A stretch of DNA of 46,912 nucleotides from JABMPO01 sp964539785 (GTDB lineage: Bacteria; Fidelibacterota; Marinisomatia; Marinisomatales; TCS56), in the NCBI GenBank assembly GCA_964539785.1, contig CAZIJQ010000016.1:1-46912 (forward strand), given 5' to 3'. Positions 32,026 to 40,747 of this stretch are shown piece after piece (position 1 is the stretch's first letter; each line of letters begins with the position of its first letter). Made by a program: the position numbers and the translations under genes. The notes under the pieces were generated by a model. That model was not told the DNA's origin. It saw only the letters and a program-made list of their open reading frames with translations, and did no database searches.

Positions 32026-35000
32026 TTAATCCTCTATCGTCTTTGAAAACAATTTAACAATTTGTAAACCAAACTTCTTTGATAATGTCATCGTTTCACC
32101 GTTCAATTCAAAGCTAAACTGATTGTATTTGTTCACACTGAAGCGATAGGGCCGCCCCATTGATTTTAACAGAGTTTCCAAACCGGACATCATCTCCACC
32201 GGATCATGAAAACGTGTGTTTTGAGTAACTGTTCCGCTAATTAATTCAGAATCGATATTTAATGTGCTTAATCCACTACCGATGGACAAAATACGCAAGC
32301 GCGAAACATAGAATAAGTTCCGGACTTCTTCCGGAAAGCGACCGTATCGATCGCGGATTTCTTCAGCGATTTGATTGAGACTATCAAGAGTATCGGCTGC
32401 CACCAGTTTCTGATAAAACAATAGACGGTCTTGAACAATATTCATGTATTGGGCAGGGAACAAGGCCTCACCGCCGAAGATGATACGTGCAGTTACCGGT
32501 TCTTTTTTCTGATTACCCATGGCATCATCGATGGCGTCTTTTAAAATCTTGCAGTAAAGCTCAAAACCCACCGTGGATATTTGTCCGCTCTGTTCAAACC
32601 CAAACAGATTACCGGCGCCCCGGATTTCTAAATCTTTGAGGGCGATATCATAGCCCGACCCCAGATTTGAATAAAATTCGATTGCCTTAAGTCGTTGATA
32701 AGCTTTTTGGGAGAGTTTAAGTTTTTTGGGAATTACCAGCAGGCAATAGGCCTGTCGATTACTGCGACCGACCCTTCCCCTGATTTGGTAGGTTTGAGCA
32801 AGACCGAAGCGATGAGCATCGTCGATTATAACTGTATTTACGTTGGCAATATCGAGGCCCGACTCAATGATTGTCGTGCAAACCAGCAAATCTATTTTAC
32901 CATCAAAAAAGTCCAACATAGTTGTTTCCAGCAACCGGCTATTCATTTGACCGTTGGCTATCGCAATTCTTTTTTCCGGAAAATGGTTTTGAATCTGCTC
33001 CTGGTAAAAAGGCAAGGTTTCGATATTGTTGTGTAGGAAAAAAGCCTGACCGCCACGGTCGAATTCCCGCTGCAGCGCTCTAAAAATATCTGCCCAATTA
33101 AAATAATGAATCGTTGTGCGGATAGGCAAGCGTTCCTTAGGTGGTGTCTCTATTTTGCTGATATCACGGATACCGATCAACGATTGTTGCAAAGTGCGGG
33201 GGATTGGCGTGGCGGTTAAAGTCATTACGTCCACATTTTTCCGCAGTTGTTTTATGCGTTCTTTATGCCGTACGCCAAACCGATGTTCTTCATCCACGAC
33301 CAACAATCCCAAGCGGGGAATTTTTACATCCGATGATAACAACCGATGTGTACCAACGATTAAATCAATTTTACCGCTGGCAAGATCAGCCACAATCTGC
33401 TTTTGTTCTTTGGGGCTGCGAAACCGTGAAAGCATTTTGACTCTGACGGCAATGGGATTCAGTCGGTTTTTAGAGGTGAGATAGTGTTGGTCAGCTAAAA
33501 TGGTTGTTGGCGCCAGAAAGGCTACTTTATAGCCACTGCTGATAACACTGATTGCTGCGCGTAACGCAACCTCAGTTTTTCCGAACCCCACATCGCCACA
33601 GATCAATCGATCCATGGGCGTTATTTTTTCAAAATCCCCAAGTGAGTTTTGAATTGCCAACGTCTGGTCGGGGGTTTCTTCATACGGAAACGATGCTTTC
33701 AGTTCGTCAACCAGCTCTTGGTCCGGTTGATAAGTAAAGCCGCGCGGCTGGCTGCGCTGGGCGTATAAATCAATTAGTTCTTTTACGATGGCAGCGGCCG
33801 AGTTGCGGGTCTTTAATTTTTGGCGCTCCCAGTGGGAAGTACCGAGTTGTGAAAGCTTGGGGTTTGATTCGCCCGCAGAAATATATTTATGTACGCGTGA
33901 GAATTTATCTACGGGAACATAAACCACACCGCTATCGGCAAACTCAATACTTATGCATTCCTGAACAACGGTTTTACCTTTGATCTGATTTAGGCCTCGG
34001 TATAGGCCAATCCCAAAATCTTGATGAACGAGGAGGTCACCCCAGTCCAGAGAATTGAGTGATCCGATTGGCTTGTGAGTTGAGCCACCGGAAATTCCGG
34101 TCCATTGCCGTCGCGGTTTAGTTGATACCTGAAACAACTCTCCATAAGTAAAACAAGCCAGATTGTATTCCGGTAAAACAAACCCTTGCTGCAAGGGTAG
34201 TTGTAAAAAGAGAAAATTCGGACCAAACCTTTTCTCTAAAATTGTATGTTGTTCCAACGTGCTAAACAAAAGGAAAAGATTCTCGTGGCCCAACTGTTCA
34301 GCGGTACGCTCAACCACGGCTTTTTTGGTCTCCCAACTATGGCGGGTGAAACTATTGGCCTGGCAGATAATATGATCGACTAGACTGCCACCATTGGTGT
34401 GGATGGTGATTTCACCAGAATTTTCAGTAAGCTTAATAAAAGTAAATTTATCCGGCAAAATATCTGATAGTGGTACTAGTTTATCTGCCGGAGCAGTGGG
34501 AGGGGGGAGAATTTCACAGGTTGACAAGTTTTGTACAGTTCTCTGCGAAATGGGATTGAAAGATCGTAGGGATTCAATTTCGTTACCAAAGAACTCTATC
34601 CGGGTCGGCAATCCGGCGGATAAAATAAAAACGTCCACAATCCCACCTCGCACTGAAAATGATTTTGGCGTGTGTACATGATCAACTCGCTCGTAACCCC
34701 ATTCAGTTAAAGTTTCGACTATTTCGATTGTATTTTGTTTGACACCAACCGACAAACTGAAACCATCAATCTTGTCTTTGGGGACAAGCGGTGTGTCCAA
34801 GGCCGGTTGCGTGGTAAAAATTATTCCATTGAAATTTGCAGTAAGGTTTTGAAGAAGCTCAGCCTGATAGCGCTCCCATTCCTGCGAAAAACCCAATATC
34901 TGAGAATCCGACTCCCCCCGGTCGGGAAAATAGTAAATATTATTGGTAAAAAGATTAAAAACAGTATTATAAAGATCTTCTACCAGCGCGGGACTATCTG

Positions 35001-35184
35001 TAACACACACCAAAGGTACTTTTAAGTTTTGCCAAAGCGCTGATATTATTAAAGATGTCAAAGACAGGTTGAGCCCGCCGCAGGAGTACCCGCCCCCACC
35101 ATCGACATTTTTTTCCAGCTCAGAGTAAAGAGGAAGATCAGAAATACGGTTAAAAAATGAAGCCAAATCCGACGAGGGTTTCAC
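32026..35184 (-). CDS. mfd: Transcription-repair coupling factor Mfd
   Basis: The 1052-residue Mfd has an N-terminal UvrB-like module, the RNA-polymerase interaction domain (LVHQDFGIGLYRGLNQI, then ISIEFADSGVVYVPVDKFSRVHKY), and an SF2 translocase with FGKTEVALRAAISV (Walker A), DEEH and LTATPIPRTLQQSL. The RecG-like tail GRVGRSNRQAYCLL and a C-terminal D7 domain follow. It removes stalled RNA polymerase from lesions and recruits UvrA. It is somewhat shorter than E. coli Mfd. The frame starts at a GTG that sits inside a parS-like palindrome, so start choice and ParB binding overlap. Confidence 0.97.
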   Translation of the reverse strand: MKPSSDLASFFNRISDLPLYSELEKNVDGGGGYSCGGLNLSLTSLIISALWQNLKVPLVCVTDSPALVEDLYNTVFNLFTNNIYYFPDRGESDSQILGFSQEWERYQAELLQNLTANFNGIIFTTQPALDTPLVPKDKIDGFSLSVGVKQNTIEIVETLTEWGYERVDHVHTPKSFSVRGGIVDVFILSAGLPTRIEFFGNEIESLRSFNPISQRTVQNLSTCEILPPPTAPADKLVPLSDILPDKFTFIKLTENSGEITIHTNGGSLVDHIICQANSFTRHSWETKKAVVERTAEQLGHENLFLLFSTLEQHTILEKRFGPNFLFLQLPLQQGFVLPEYNLACFTYGELFQVSTKPRRQWTGISGGSTHKPIGSLNSLDWGDLLVHQDFGIGLYRGLNQIKGKTVVQECISIEFADSGVVYVPVDKFSRVHKYISAGESNPKLSQLGTSHWERQKLKTRNSAAAIVKELIDLYAQRSQPRGFTYQPDQELVDELKASFPYEETPDQTLAIQNSLGDFEKITPMDRLICGDVGFGKTEVALRAAISVISSGYKVAFLAPTTILADQHYLTSKNRLNPIAVRVKMLSRFRSPKEQKQIVADLASGKIDLIVGTHRLLSSDVKIPRLGLLVVDEEHRFGVRHKERIKQLRKNVDVMTLTATPIPRTLQQSLIGIRDISKIETPPKERLPIRTTIHYFNWADIFRALQREFDRGGQAFFLHNNIETLPFYQEQIQNHFPEKRIAIANGQMNSRLLETTMLDFFDGKIDLLVCTTIIESGLDIANVNTVIIDDAHRFGLAQTYQIRGRVGRSNRQAYCLLVIPKKLKLSQKAYQRLKAIEFYSNLGSGYDIALKDLEIRGAGNLFGFEQSGQISTVGFELYCKILKDAIDDAMGNQKKEPVTARIIFGGEALFPAQYMNIVQDRLLFYQKLVAADTLDSLNQIAEEIRDRYGRFPEEVRNLFYVSRLRILSIGSGLSTLNIDSELISGTVTQNTRFHDPVEMMSGLETLLKSMGRPYRFSVNKYNQFSFELNGETMTLSKKFGLQIVKLFSKTIED

Positions 35185-35192
35185 GTGAAACC
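35177..35192. promoter_or_regulatory. parS-like site between mnmG and mfd
   Basis: GGTTTCACGTGAAACC is a perfect 16-bp palindrome. It differs from the widespread parS consensus TGTTTCACGTGAAACA only at the two end bases (14 of 16). It fills the gap between the mnmG stop and mfd, and covers the mfd GTG start. ParB/Spo0J proteins bind this sequence near the origin in many phyla. Confidence 0.85.
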
Positions 35193-37061
35193 TTAGAATG
35201 GTTTTGTTAAAAAAACCGAGAGAACAGCCACATCTGCCGGAGAAACACCAGATATTCTCATAGCCTGACCAAAAGTTTCCGGTTTGATTAGATCGAGCTT
35301 CTCGCGGCCTTCATTGGAAAGGGCGGTAATTTGCCGGTAGTCAAAACTCGGGGGAATCCGGTGCAACTCCTGTCGCTTCATTTTTTCGATTTGTTGCAAT
35401 TGGCGGCTTATGTAGCCAGCATACTTGACCATAGTTTCTGCTTCGGTTGTTATTTCGTCGACAATTACAGGTGTGAAATCGGGTAGAACGACCGACTTAA
35501 AAAGCGAAGTTGGAAGCATGGAGATAGCTATTTTTGGGCGTTTAATTAATTGGGATGCCCGCGTAGGTTCGGTGATTTCCGGTTCTCCTACCGATGAAAG
35601 GAGGGGATTAATATGTGCTGGTTGAACAGGTTTTTCCAGGGCTACCAGTGTCTGGTCGGTGGCTTTAAGCTTGCTCTGGATAAATTCATAGGTCCGGTTG
35701 TTTATCAGATTGTACTCACTGCTGATATCGATTAATCTGCGATCAGCGTTCGAATAACGCAATAGCAATCGGTATTCAGCACGGGATGTGAACATCCGGT
35801 AGGGCTCAAGTGTATTTTTGGTGATTAAATCATCAACCAATACGCCGATATAAGCCTGGTTTCGGCCGAGTGTCAAAGGGGGAGAGTCGTTTAAAAATTG
35901 AACCGCGTTTACAGCCGCCAAAAGTCCCTGGGCGCTAGCCTCTTCATATCCTGATGTACCATTAATCTGACCGGCTAAGAAGAGACCGCTGATGTATTTT
36001 GACTCCAGCGAGGCTTTTAATTGTGATGGCAGGAAGAAGTCATATTCAATGGCATATCCCGGCCGGAAAAACTCGACGTTTTCCAGACCGGAAACTTTTC
36101 GAAGTGCTGATAATTGCACCGATTCCGGCAGGCTGGTTGAAAATCCGTTGACATAAATTTGTTCGGAATCTTTCCATTCCGGCTCCAGAAAAAGAGTGTG
36201 GGTATCGTGATGAGCAAATCGGAAAATTTTATCTTCAATTGAGGGACAGTAGCGCGGCCCGACGCCATTGATGTCACCGGAAAAAAGCGGGGCTGAAGAA
36301 ATATTCTCTTTAATCAAATCATGACAAACAGGGTTTGTTCTAACGGTGTGGCAGGGCAGGTTGGGCGGCGAAAAGTGTTGTGTACGATAGGAAAAGGGCG
36401 TTGGCTTGTCGTCGCCAAGAATTACAACGGTTTTAGTAAAATCGATGGAAGATTTAATAATTCTTGGTGGTGTACCAGTTTTCAGCCTGCCGGCTCTTAA
36501 TCCACGGGCGGTGAGGGCTTCGGTAATTCCATGAGCAGCGGACTCACCCATTCTACCGGCACGAATTTTGCGATTGCCGATGTGAATTAGCCCGTTTAGA
36601 AACGTACCACAGGTTAAAATGACTGCCGGCGCCGAAATTGAGATTTTGTTATCAATTATGCATCCGGCGATCTTACCTGCATTTTCAATAATATCAGTTA
36701 CTTCACCCTCAATCAACACAACGTTGGTTTTTTTAAGACGCTCCCTGATAAGTAATTCATAAACGCGTTTGTCGATCTGTGCGCGAGGAGACCAGACCGA
36801 TCGGCCTTTGGAGCGGTTAAGAATTTTAAATTGAAGGCCGGCACCATCCGCCGCCAGCCCCATATATCCGCCAAGAACATCAATCTCACGTACAATCTGT
36901 CCTTTAGCTAGCCCACCGATTGCCGGGTTACAGGAAGCGCGCCCAACCGCCCGGGTATCCAATGTTACCAGAGCAACGGATTTATTTTGGCGGTCGGCCA
37001 TCAGGGCTGCCTCTATTCCTGCGTGACCGCCACCGACGACAATTATATCAAACTTATTCAT
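35193..37061 (-). CDS. mnmG: tRNA uridine-34 5-carboxymethylaminomethyl modification enzyme MnmG
   Basis: This is a 622-residue FAD enzyme. It carries the GGGHAGIEAALMADR dinucleotide loop at the N-terminus, then NPAIGGLAKGQIVREIDVLGG and GTFLNGLIHIG. Family motifs GVGPRYCPSIEDKI and GLFLAGQINGTSGYEEASAQG (second FAD contact) follow. The C-terminal helical domain ends with YRQITALSNEGREKL, which binds tRNA and MnmE. With MnmE it adds a carboxymethylaminomethyl group to wobble uridines. It lies next to mnmE, as is common. The gap to mnmE holds a parS-like site, two bases from the mnmG start, so no normal ribosome binding site is visible. Confidence 0.98.
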   Translation of the reverse strand: MNKFDIIVVGGGHAGIEAALMADRQNKSVALVTLDTRAVGRASCNPAIGGLAKGQIVREIDVLGGYMGLAADGAGLQFKILNRSKGRSVWSPRAQIDKRVYELLIRERLKKTNVVLIEGEVTDIIENAGKIAGCIIDNKISISAPAVILTCGTFLNGLIHIGNRKIRAGRMGESAAHGITEALTARGLRAGRLKTGTPPRIIKSSIDFTKTVVILGDDKPTPFSYRTQHFSPPNLPCHTVRTNPVCHDLIKENISSAPLFSGDINGVGPRYCPSIEDKIFRFAHHDTHTLFLEPEWKDSEQIYVNGFSTSLPESVQLSALRKVSGLENVEFFRPGYAIEYDFFLPSQLKASLESKYISGLFLAGQINGTSGYEEASAQGLLAAVNAVQFLNDSPPLTLGRNQAYIGVLVDDLITKNTLEPYRMFTSRAEYRLLLRYSNADRRLIDISSEYNLINNRTYEFIQSKLKATDQTLVALEKPVQPAHINPLLSSVGEPEITEPTRASQLIKRPKIAISMLPTSLFKSVVLPDFTPVIVDEITTEAETMVKYAGYISRQLQQIEKMKRQELHRIPPSFDYRQITALSNEGREKLDLIKPETFGQAMRISGVSPADVAVLSVFLTKPF

Positions 37062-37063
37062 AA

Positions 37064-37079
37064 AGTTTCACGTGAAACA
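37064..37079. promoter_or_regulatory. parS-like site between mnmE and mnmG
   Basis: AGTTTCACGTGAAACA matches the parS consensus at 15 of 16 positions, with a perfect 14-bp inner palindrome (37065-37078). It fills most of the 23-base gap between the mnmE stop and the mnmG start. Two such sites about 1.9 kb apart near dnaA strongly suggest a working ParABS segregation system. No parA or parB gene is in the window. Confidence 0.9.
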
Positions 37080-37084
37080 GGCAA

Positions 37085-38437
37085 TCATTTTCCTACACAA
37101 AATTTATTGAATATTAGATTGATGATATCATCCACCGTTGTTTTTCCCAGTAAGCTATCAATGCTGTCAATTGCGTCGTGCAATTCAATTGAAACTAACT
37201 CAAAAGCGATTTCTTTTTCTGAGAGCAATTCGGTTGCTTGCGATATTGATAATTGGCAAGCCGATAATGATTGTTGTTGTCGGTTTGTGGTAAGCATTAC
37301 TTCAGAAGAAATACTGGGAGATAAATGTAAGGCACGATTGATCGCTTTGTTCAGGTAGACTAAACCAGCGCCTGTTTTGGCAGATATATAAATTTTCTCA
37401 TCCGAATTTTTCTGATTGTTGGAATGCAAGATAGTGTCAATTTTATTTAACACTTGTATTACCGGAACATTATTTGAGATATTTAAATCGATGTTTTGAT
37501 TGGTGTAAGGGGGTTCAAATACTAATAAAACAAGATCTGCACTAGCCATGCGTTTGTAGGTGCGCTGAACCCCCATTCTTTCGATGTTTTCGGTGGACAC
37601 TCGCAATCCGGCGGTATCGATTAAATTAATTGGTACACCCTCAATTATCAGGGGAACCTCAATTGAATCCCGAGTTGTGCCTGGTGCGGTGCTGACCAGA
37701 GCCCGATCGCTGCTGGATAAAGCGTTTAAAAGAGTAGATTTACCGACATTAGGTGATCCGGCAATTACAACATTGGCACCCCGGGTAATTAATCGTCCAC
37801 GCTGGTATGTATCTATCAGGTTTAAAAGTTTTTTGGCAATACGGCTTAAGCCAGTTGAAGTTTTCTTTGCCAAGTTGGGGTTCAGGTCGTCCTCGGAGAT
37901 ATCCAACTCAAACTCAACCTCAGCTAATAACTCTATTATTTGGTCGCGGATAGCATGCAGTTTATCTGATAATGCACCGCGCAGCATGCGATAATTGAGT
38001 TTACTGCTTTCGATGGATTGAGAATTTATCAATCCCGCTACCGATTCTGCCTGAACCAAGTCCAGTTTACCGTTGAGAAAAGCCCGCCGAGTGAATTCGC
38101 CGGCCTCTGCGATCCGCGCGCCATGGGTGCAGATTTCCCCCACCAAAGACTCGGTTATTGCTATACTACCATGACAGGATATTTCGACAACATCCTCGCC
38201 GGTATAAGAGTGTGGGGCTTTGAACCAGGTGGCGACAGCATCGTCGGTCGGTGTGCCTTGTGTGTGGACAATTACTCGAGTCGCCCGCCGCGGGATAATT
38301 TCAGGACAGGGATTATTTTTAGAACCGCAAACCTTACTTAAAATGCTTAAAGCAGCAGGTCCGCTAATACGAACAACAGCTAATCCACTTACACCAAACG
38401 GGGTGGCAGTGGCAACAATTGTATCGGCTGCCACCAT
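37085..38437 (-). CDS. mnmE: tRNA modification GTPase MnmE
   Basis: The protein has 450 residues from the ATG at 38435-38437 (a TTG two codons earlier is less likely). The N-terminal folate-binding domain begins VAADTIVATATPFGVSGLAVVRISGP. The Ras-like G domain carries GSPNVGKSTLLNAL (G1), TTRD, DTAGLR (G3) and NKID (G4). The C-terminal motif is FCVGK, where the cysteine is essential in the family. It acts with MnmG on tRNA wobble uridines. It follows yidC with no free gap, the common yidC-mnmE-mnmG order but without the Jag/KhpB gene usually found between yidC and mnmE. Confidence 0.97.
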   Translation of the reverse strand: MVAADTIVATATPFGVSGLAVVRISGPAALSILSKVCGSKNNPCPEIIPRRATRVIVHTQGTPTDDAVATWFKAPHSYTGEDVVEISCHGSIAITESLVGEICTHGARIAEAGEFTRRAFLNGKLDLVQAESVAGLINSQSIESSKLNYRMLRGALSDKLHAIRDQIIELLAEVEFELDISEDDLNPNLAKKTSTGLSRIAKKLLNLIDTYQRGRLITRGANVVIAGSPNVGKSTLLNALSSSDRALVSTAPGTTRDSIEVPLIIEGVPINLIDTAGLRVSTENIERMGVQRTYKRMASADLVLLVFEPPYTNQNIDLNISNNVPVIQVLNKIDTILHSNNQKNSDEKIYISAKTGAGLVYLNKAINRALHLSPSISSEVMLTTNRQQQSLSACQLSISQATELLSEKEIAFELVSIELHDAIDSIDSLLGKTTVDDIINLIFNKFCVGK

Positions 38438-38443
38438 GATCAA

Positions 38444-40168
38444 TTATTTTTTGCGGGTTTTCCCGGCTTTTTTACCCTGGCCGGCTGTAATCACCGGTGC
38501 AGGTGGCTGGGGGGTTAGATATTTTTGCTGCAAGATTGTTAACACGTTAAACAGCGTGTAATACAGATTCAGACCGGAAGGGAAATTGTTAAACAACAAG
38601 ATAAAGAAGCCCGTCATGAAATAGGACATATATTTTTGTTGACCGGAAGCTTGGGTGGGCATCATTTTTTGCTGGATGAACATGGACACACCCATAACAA
38701 GCGGCAACACGCTGATCTGGTCACCATAAATGGGAATGGTGAAAGGAAGATAGAAAATGGTATCCGGGCTGGAGAGATCGGTAATCCAACCCACGAAATG
38801 AGCGCCCCGCAGTTCGATTGTGGAACGAAAAACTTGAAACAGGGCCAGCAATAAGGGCATTTGAAGCAGCAAGGGCAGGCAACCACCCAGCGGGTTTACA
38901 CCATGTTCTTTATAAAGCGCCATGGTTTCCTGGTTCAATTTGGTGGGGTTGTTTTTATATTTTTCTTTAAGTTCAGCCACCAAAGGTTGAACGGCTTGCA
39001 TTTCTTTTGTGGACTGGTGACTTTTTTTGGTGAGAGGGTAGACTAAAATTTTAACCAGAACTGCGAAGATTATCAGGACTATTCCGTAGTTTGGTATACT
39101 TTTGTGCATCTTTGACAACAAATACAAGACACCTTTGGCTATCGGTCGTATAAAAGACCAACCGAAATTCATTACCTTGTCCAGATCTACGCCAAGACCT
39201 TTTACTCGTTGATATTCCAGGGGGCCAAGGTAAAGATTTACCAGGCTTGGCGCTTGGCTATTCTGGTATAGAACTACCGAAAAGATATTGTGTTTGGCTT
39301 TCTCGCCATTTTTGACAATACCACCGATTTCGGCTGATGGGGCCGGCTGTTCGGGTATCAGAGCCGTTATAAAATATTTTGATCGCACAGCTACCCAGTT
39401 GGTCTGCCCGAGTAGCCGTTCCATTTTCAATTCATTCTTCGCGCGCGGTGTGTGAAGATCGTCACCCAAAAAAGCGTAACCCTTAAAATAAGTCAGATCA
39501 TCTTTGGTGTTTTTCTCGGTGGAAGGTAGACCGTTGGGCCAGCCAATGGAAAACAATCCCTGGGAGACATAAGCGGTTATTGAAGCCAGGTTGGTTTTAA
39601 TTCCAATTTTATAGCAATCAGGGTTGAAAACCAGTTTCTTCTCAATTTTTTGATCATTATAAAAGGTATAAAACGACAGGTCAACAACCTGATTAACATT
39701 AATAATTTCAAGGGTATTGTCGGTATACCAGAGATTGTCAAGGTTGGTTTTTTGTCCGTCAAGCGCTGAGATAAACGACAGCAATAGGTTATTATAGTTC
39801 TCTCCGTTAATCAGTTCAACCATAGTTGAATCAAATTTTTGATAGTTCTTTAATTTAAAAGAAGTAATTGACCCACCGTTTTTATTTGAAATGACAGCTT
39901 CGTAGAGGGGGTGATCAATGGTAACAAAAGATTCGTTAGCTTCGGGGAGTGCGGATTCTGCTGTTAATTCTTCCGGTTCATATTGTCGGACCTGAGTCCG
40001 TTCCGGTACCGATGTGGGATTATAGGGGGGTGTCGTCGGGGCTTCCCGAGGCGCGGTGGTTGTCGTCTTGCTGGGCGGAGGCTGCGGCAATACATATTCC
40101 GTGTAAAGGGGCCACAGGAAAATGACCAAGGCGATCAGGAAAAAAGCTATTACGGTATTTCTATCCAT
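38444..40168 (-). CDS. yidC: Membrane protein insertase YidC/OxaI
   Basis: The 574-residue protein is of the Gram-negative type. One membrane helix opens it (VIAFFLIALVIFLWPLYTEYVL), then a Pro/Thr-rich linker, a large periplasmic beta-sandwich domain (about 75-340) and the conserved insertase core (about 350-545). Core signs are ILVYPLTKKSHQSTKEMQAVQPLVAELKEKYKNNPTKLNQETM and GGCLPLLLQMPLLLALFQVF. The basic tail (GQGKKAGKTRKK) is typical for ribosome contact. It inserts membrane proteins alone or with Sec. It lies 2 bases after yidD. Confidence 0.98.
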   Translation of the reverse strand: MDRNTVIAFFLIALVIFLWPLYTEYVLPQPPPSKTTTTAPREAPTTPPYNPTSVPERTQVRQYEPEELTAESALPEANESFVTIDHPLYEAVISNKNGGSITSFKLKNYQKFDSTMVELINGENYNNLLLSFISALDGQKTNLDNLWYTDNTLEIINVNQVVDLSFYTFYNDQKIEKKLVFNPDCYKIGIKTNLASITAYVSQGLFSIGWPNGLPSTEKNTKDDLTYFKGYAFLGDDLHTPRAKNELKMERLLGQTNWVAVRSKYFITALIPEQPAPSAEIGGIVKNGEKAKHNIFSVVLYQNSQAPSLVNLYLGPLEYQRVKGLGVDLDKVMNFGWSFIRPIAKGVLYLLSKMHKSIPNYGIVLIIFAVLVKILVYPLTKKSHQSTKEMQAVQPLVAELKEKYKNNPTKLNQETMALYKEHGVNPLGGCLPLLLQMPLLLALFQVFRSTIELRGAHFVGWITDLSSPDTIFYLPFTIPIYGDQISVLPLVMGVSMFIQQKMMPTQASGQQKYMSYFMTGFFILLFNNFPSGLNLYYTLFNVLTILQQKYLTPQPPAPVITAGQGKKAGKTRKK

Positions 40169-40170
40169 GG

Positions 40171-40359
40171 TTACAGTGGGTCATACCCACCGGAATGGTA
40201 GGGATGACATTTTGATATTCGTTTAATAACAAGTAGGGTGGCGGTGAAAAATGAACGTTCCCGGTAGGCATCCAGGGCGTAGCTGCTGCAGGTGGGCTGA
40301 AACCGGCAATTACTACCCAATACAGGCGACAAAAACAGCTTATAAATGCGAATAAGCAC
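40171..40359 (-). CDS. yidD: Membrane protein insertion efficiency factor YidD
   Basis: This 62-residue protein has the invariant YidD pattern: IRIYKLFLSPVLGSNCRFQPTCSSYALDAY, then KCHPYHSGGYDPL. Three cysteines are conserved. It helps YidC place inner-membrane proteins. The frame starts at a GTG, and most YidD proteins have a few more residues before the first helix. The frame stays open upstream toward rpmH without an ATG, so the N-terminus is uncertain. It sits directly after rpmH, where rnpA would be expected to intervene. Confidence 0.93.
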   Translation of the reverse strand: MLIRIYKLFLSPVLGSNCRFQPTCSSYALDAYRERSFFTATLLVIKRISKCHPYHSGGYDPL

Positions 40360-40421
40360 TGAGACGATTGTCCGCAGTGCTTTATCTATAAGTATTTGGA
40401 ACCTAAGAAGAATTTTTATTA

Positions 40422-40556
40422 TTACGCTGATAGAACCTTGCGTCCTTTGGCACGACGCCGACGCAGCACGTTTCTTCCGCCGACCGTAGCCATGCGAGCC
40501 CGGAATCCATGCCGGTTCTTACGCTTTCTTCTGCTTGGTTGAAACGTTCGCTTCAT
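40422..40556 (-). CDS. rpmH: 50S ribosomal protein L34
   Basis: The 44-residue, very basic protein begins MKRTFQPSRRKRKNRHGFRA, continues RMATVGGRNVLRRRRAKGR and ends KVLSA, a textbook L34. An ATG with a TGGAGTG ribosome binding site defines the start. Only 62 bases separate it from yidD, so rnpA, normally between them, is not here. Too short for many ORF callers, it is nonetheless clear. Confidence 0.98.
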   Translation of the reverse strand: MKRTFQPSRRKRKNRHGFRARMATVGGRNVLRRRRAKGRKVLSA

Positions 40557-40592
40557 TTTCACTCCATTTTAAGCCCGGGAAAATAAACAAAA

Positions 40593-40747
40593 AGATTTAC
40601 GTGAAACAATATAAATACTTATAATGTGCAGGCAACTGTGGAAAAGTATGAGATTAAATCCAGACAACTCCGTGAATTGATCTTTGGTTTGAATAGAAAA
40701 TAAAGTTTAAATTTGAACCTTGGGATTTGTGGACAACCTGTGGACAA
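40593..40747. other. Candidate oriC/dnaA regulatory region with DnaA boxes
   Basis: The divergent rpmH-dnaA gap holds two adjacent TGTGGACAA boxes (40728-40736 and 40739-40747), one mismatch from the inverted DnaA consensus, and TGTGGAAAA (40637-40645). The second box contains the likely GTG start of dnaA, so DnaA could repress its own gene. AT-rich runs lie at 40600-40625 and 40680-40715. A degenerate parS (13 of 16 bases, 40593-40608) lies at the left end. Genes on both sides are transcribed away from here, as expected for forks leaving an origin. Confidence 0.6.
40608..40635 (-). promoter_or_regulatory. Possible promoter of the rpmH-yidD-yidC operon
   Basis: On the minus strand TTGCCT (40630-40635) and TATATT (40608-40613) are 16 bases apart, about 55 bases upstream of the rpmH start. 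The pair touches the degenerate parS and lies next to a DnaA-box-like 9-mer. The -35 element is imperfect. Confidence 0.4.

Noticed and set aside
40713..40739. Upstream TTG start for dnaA
   Set aside because: The extra nine residues are encoded by DnaA-box sequence and do not match DnaA N-termini; the GTG at 40740 fits better.
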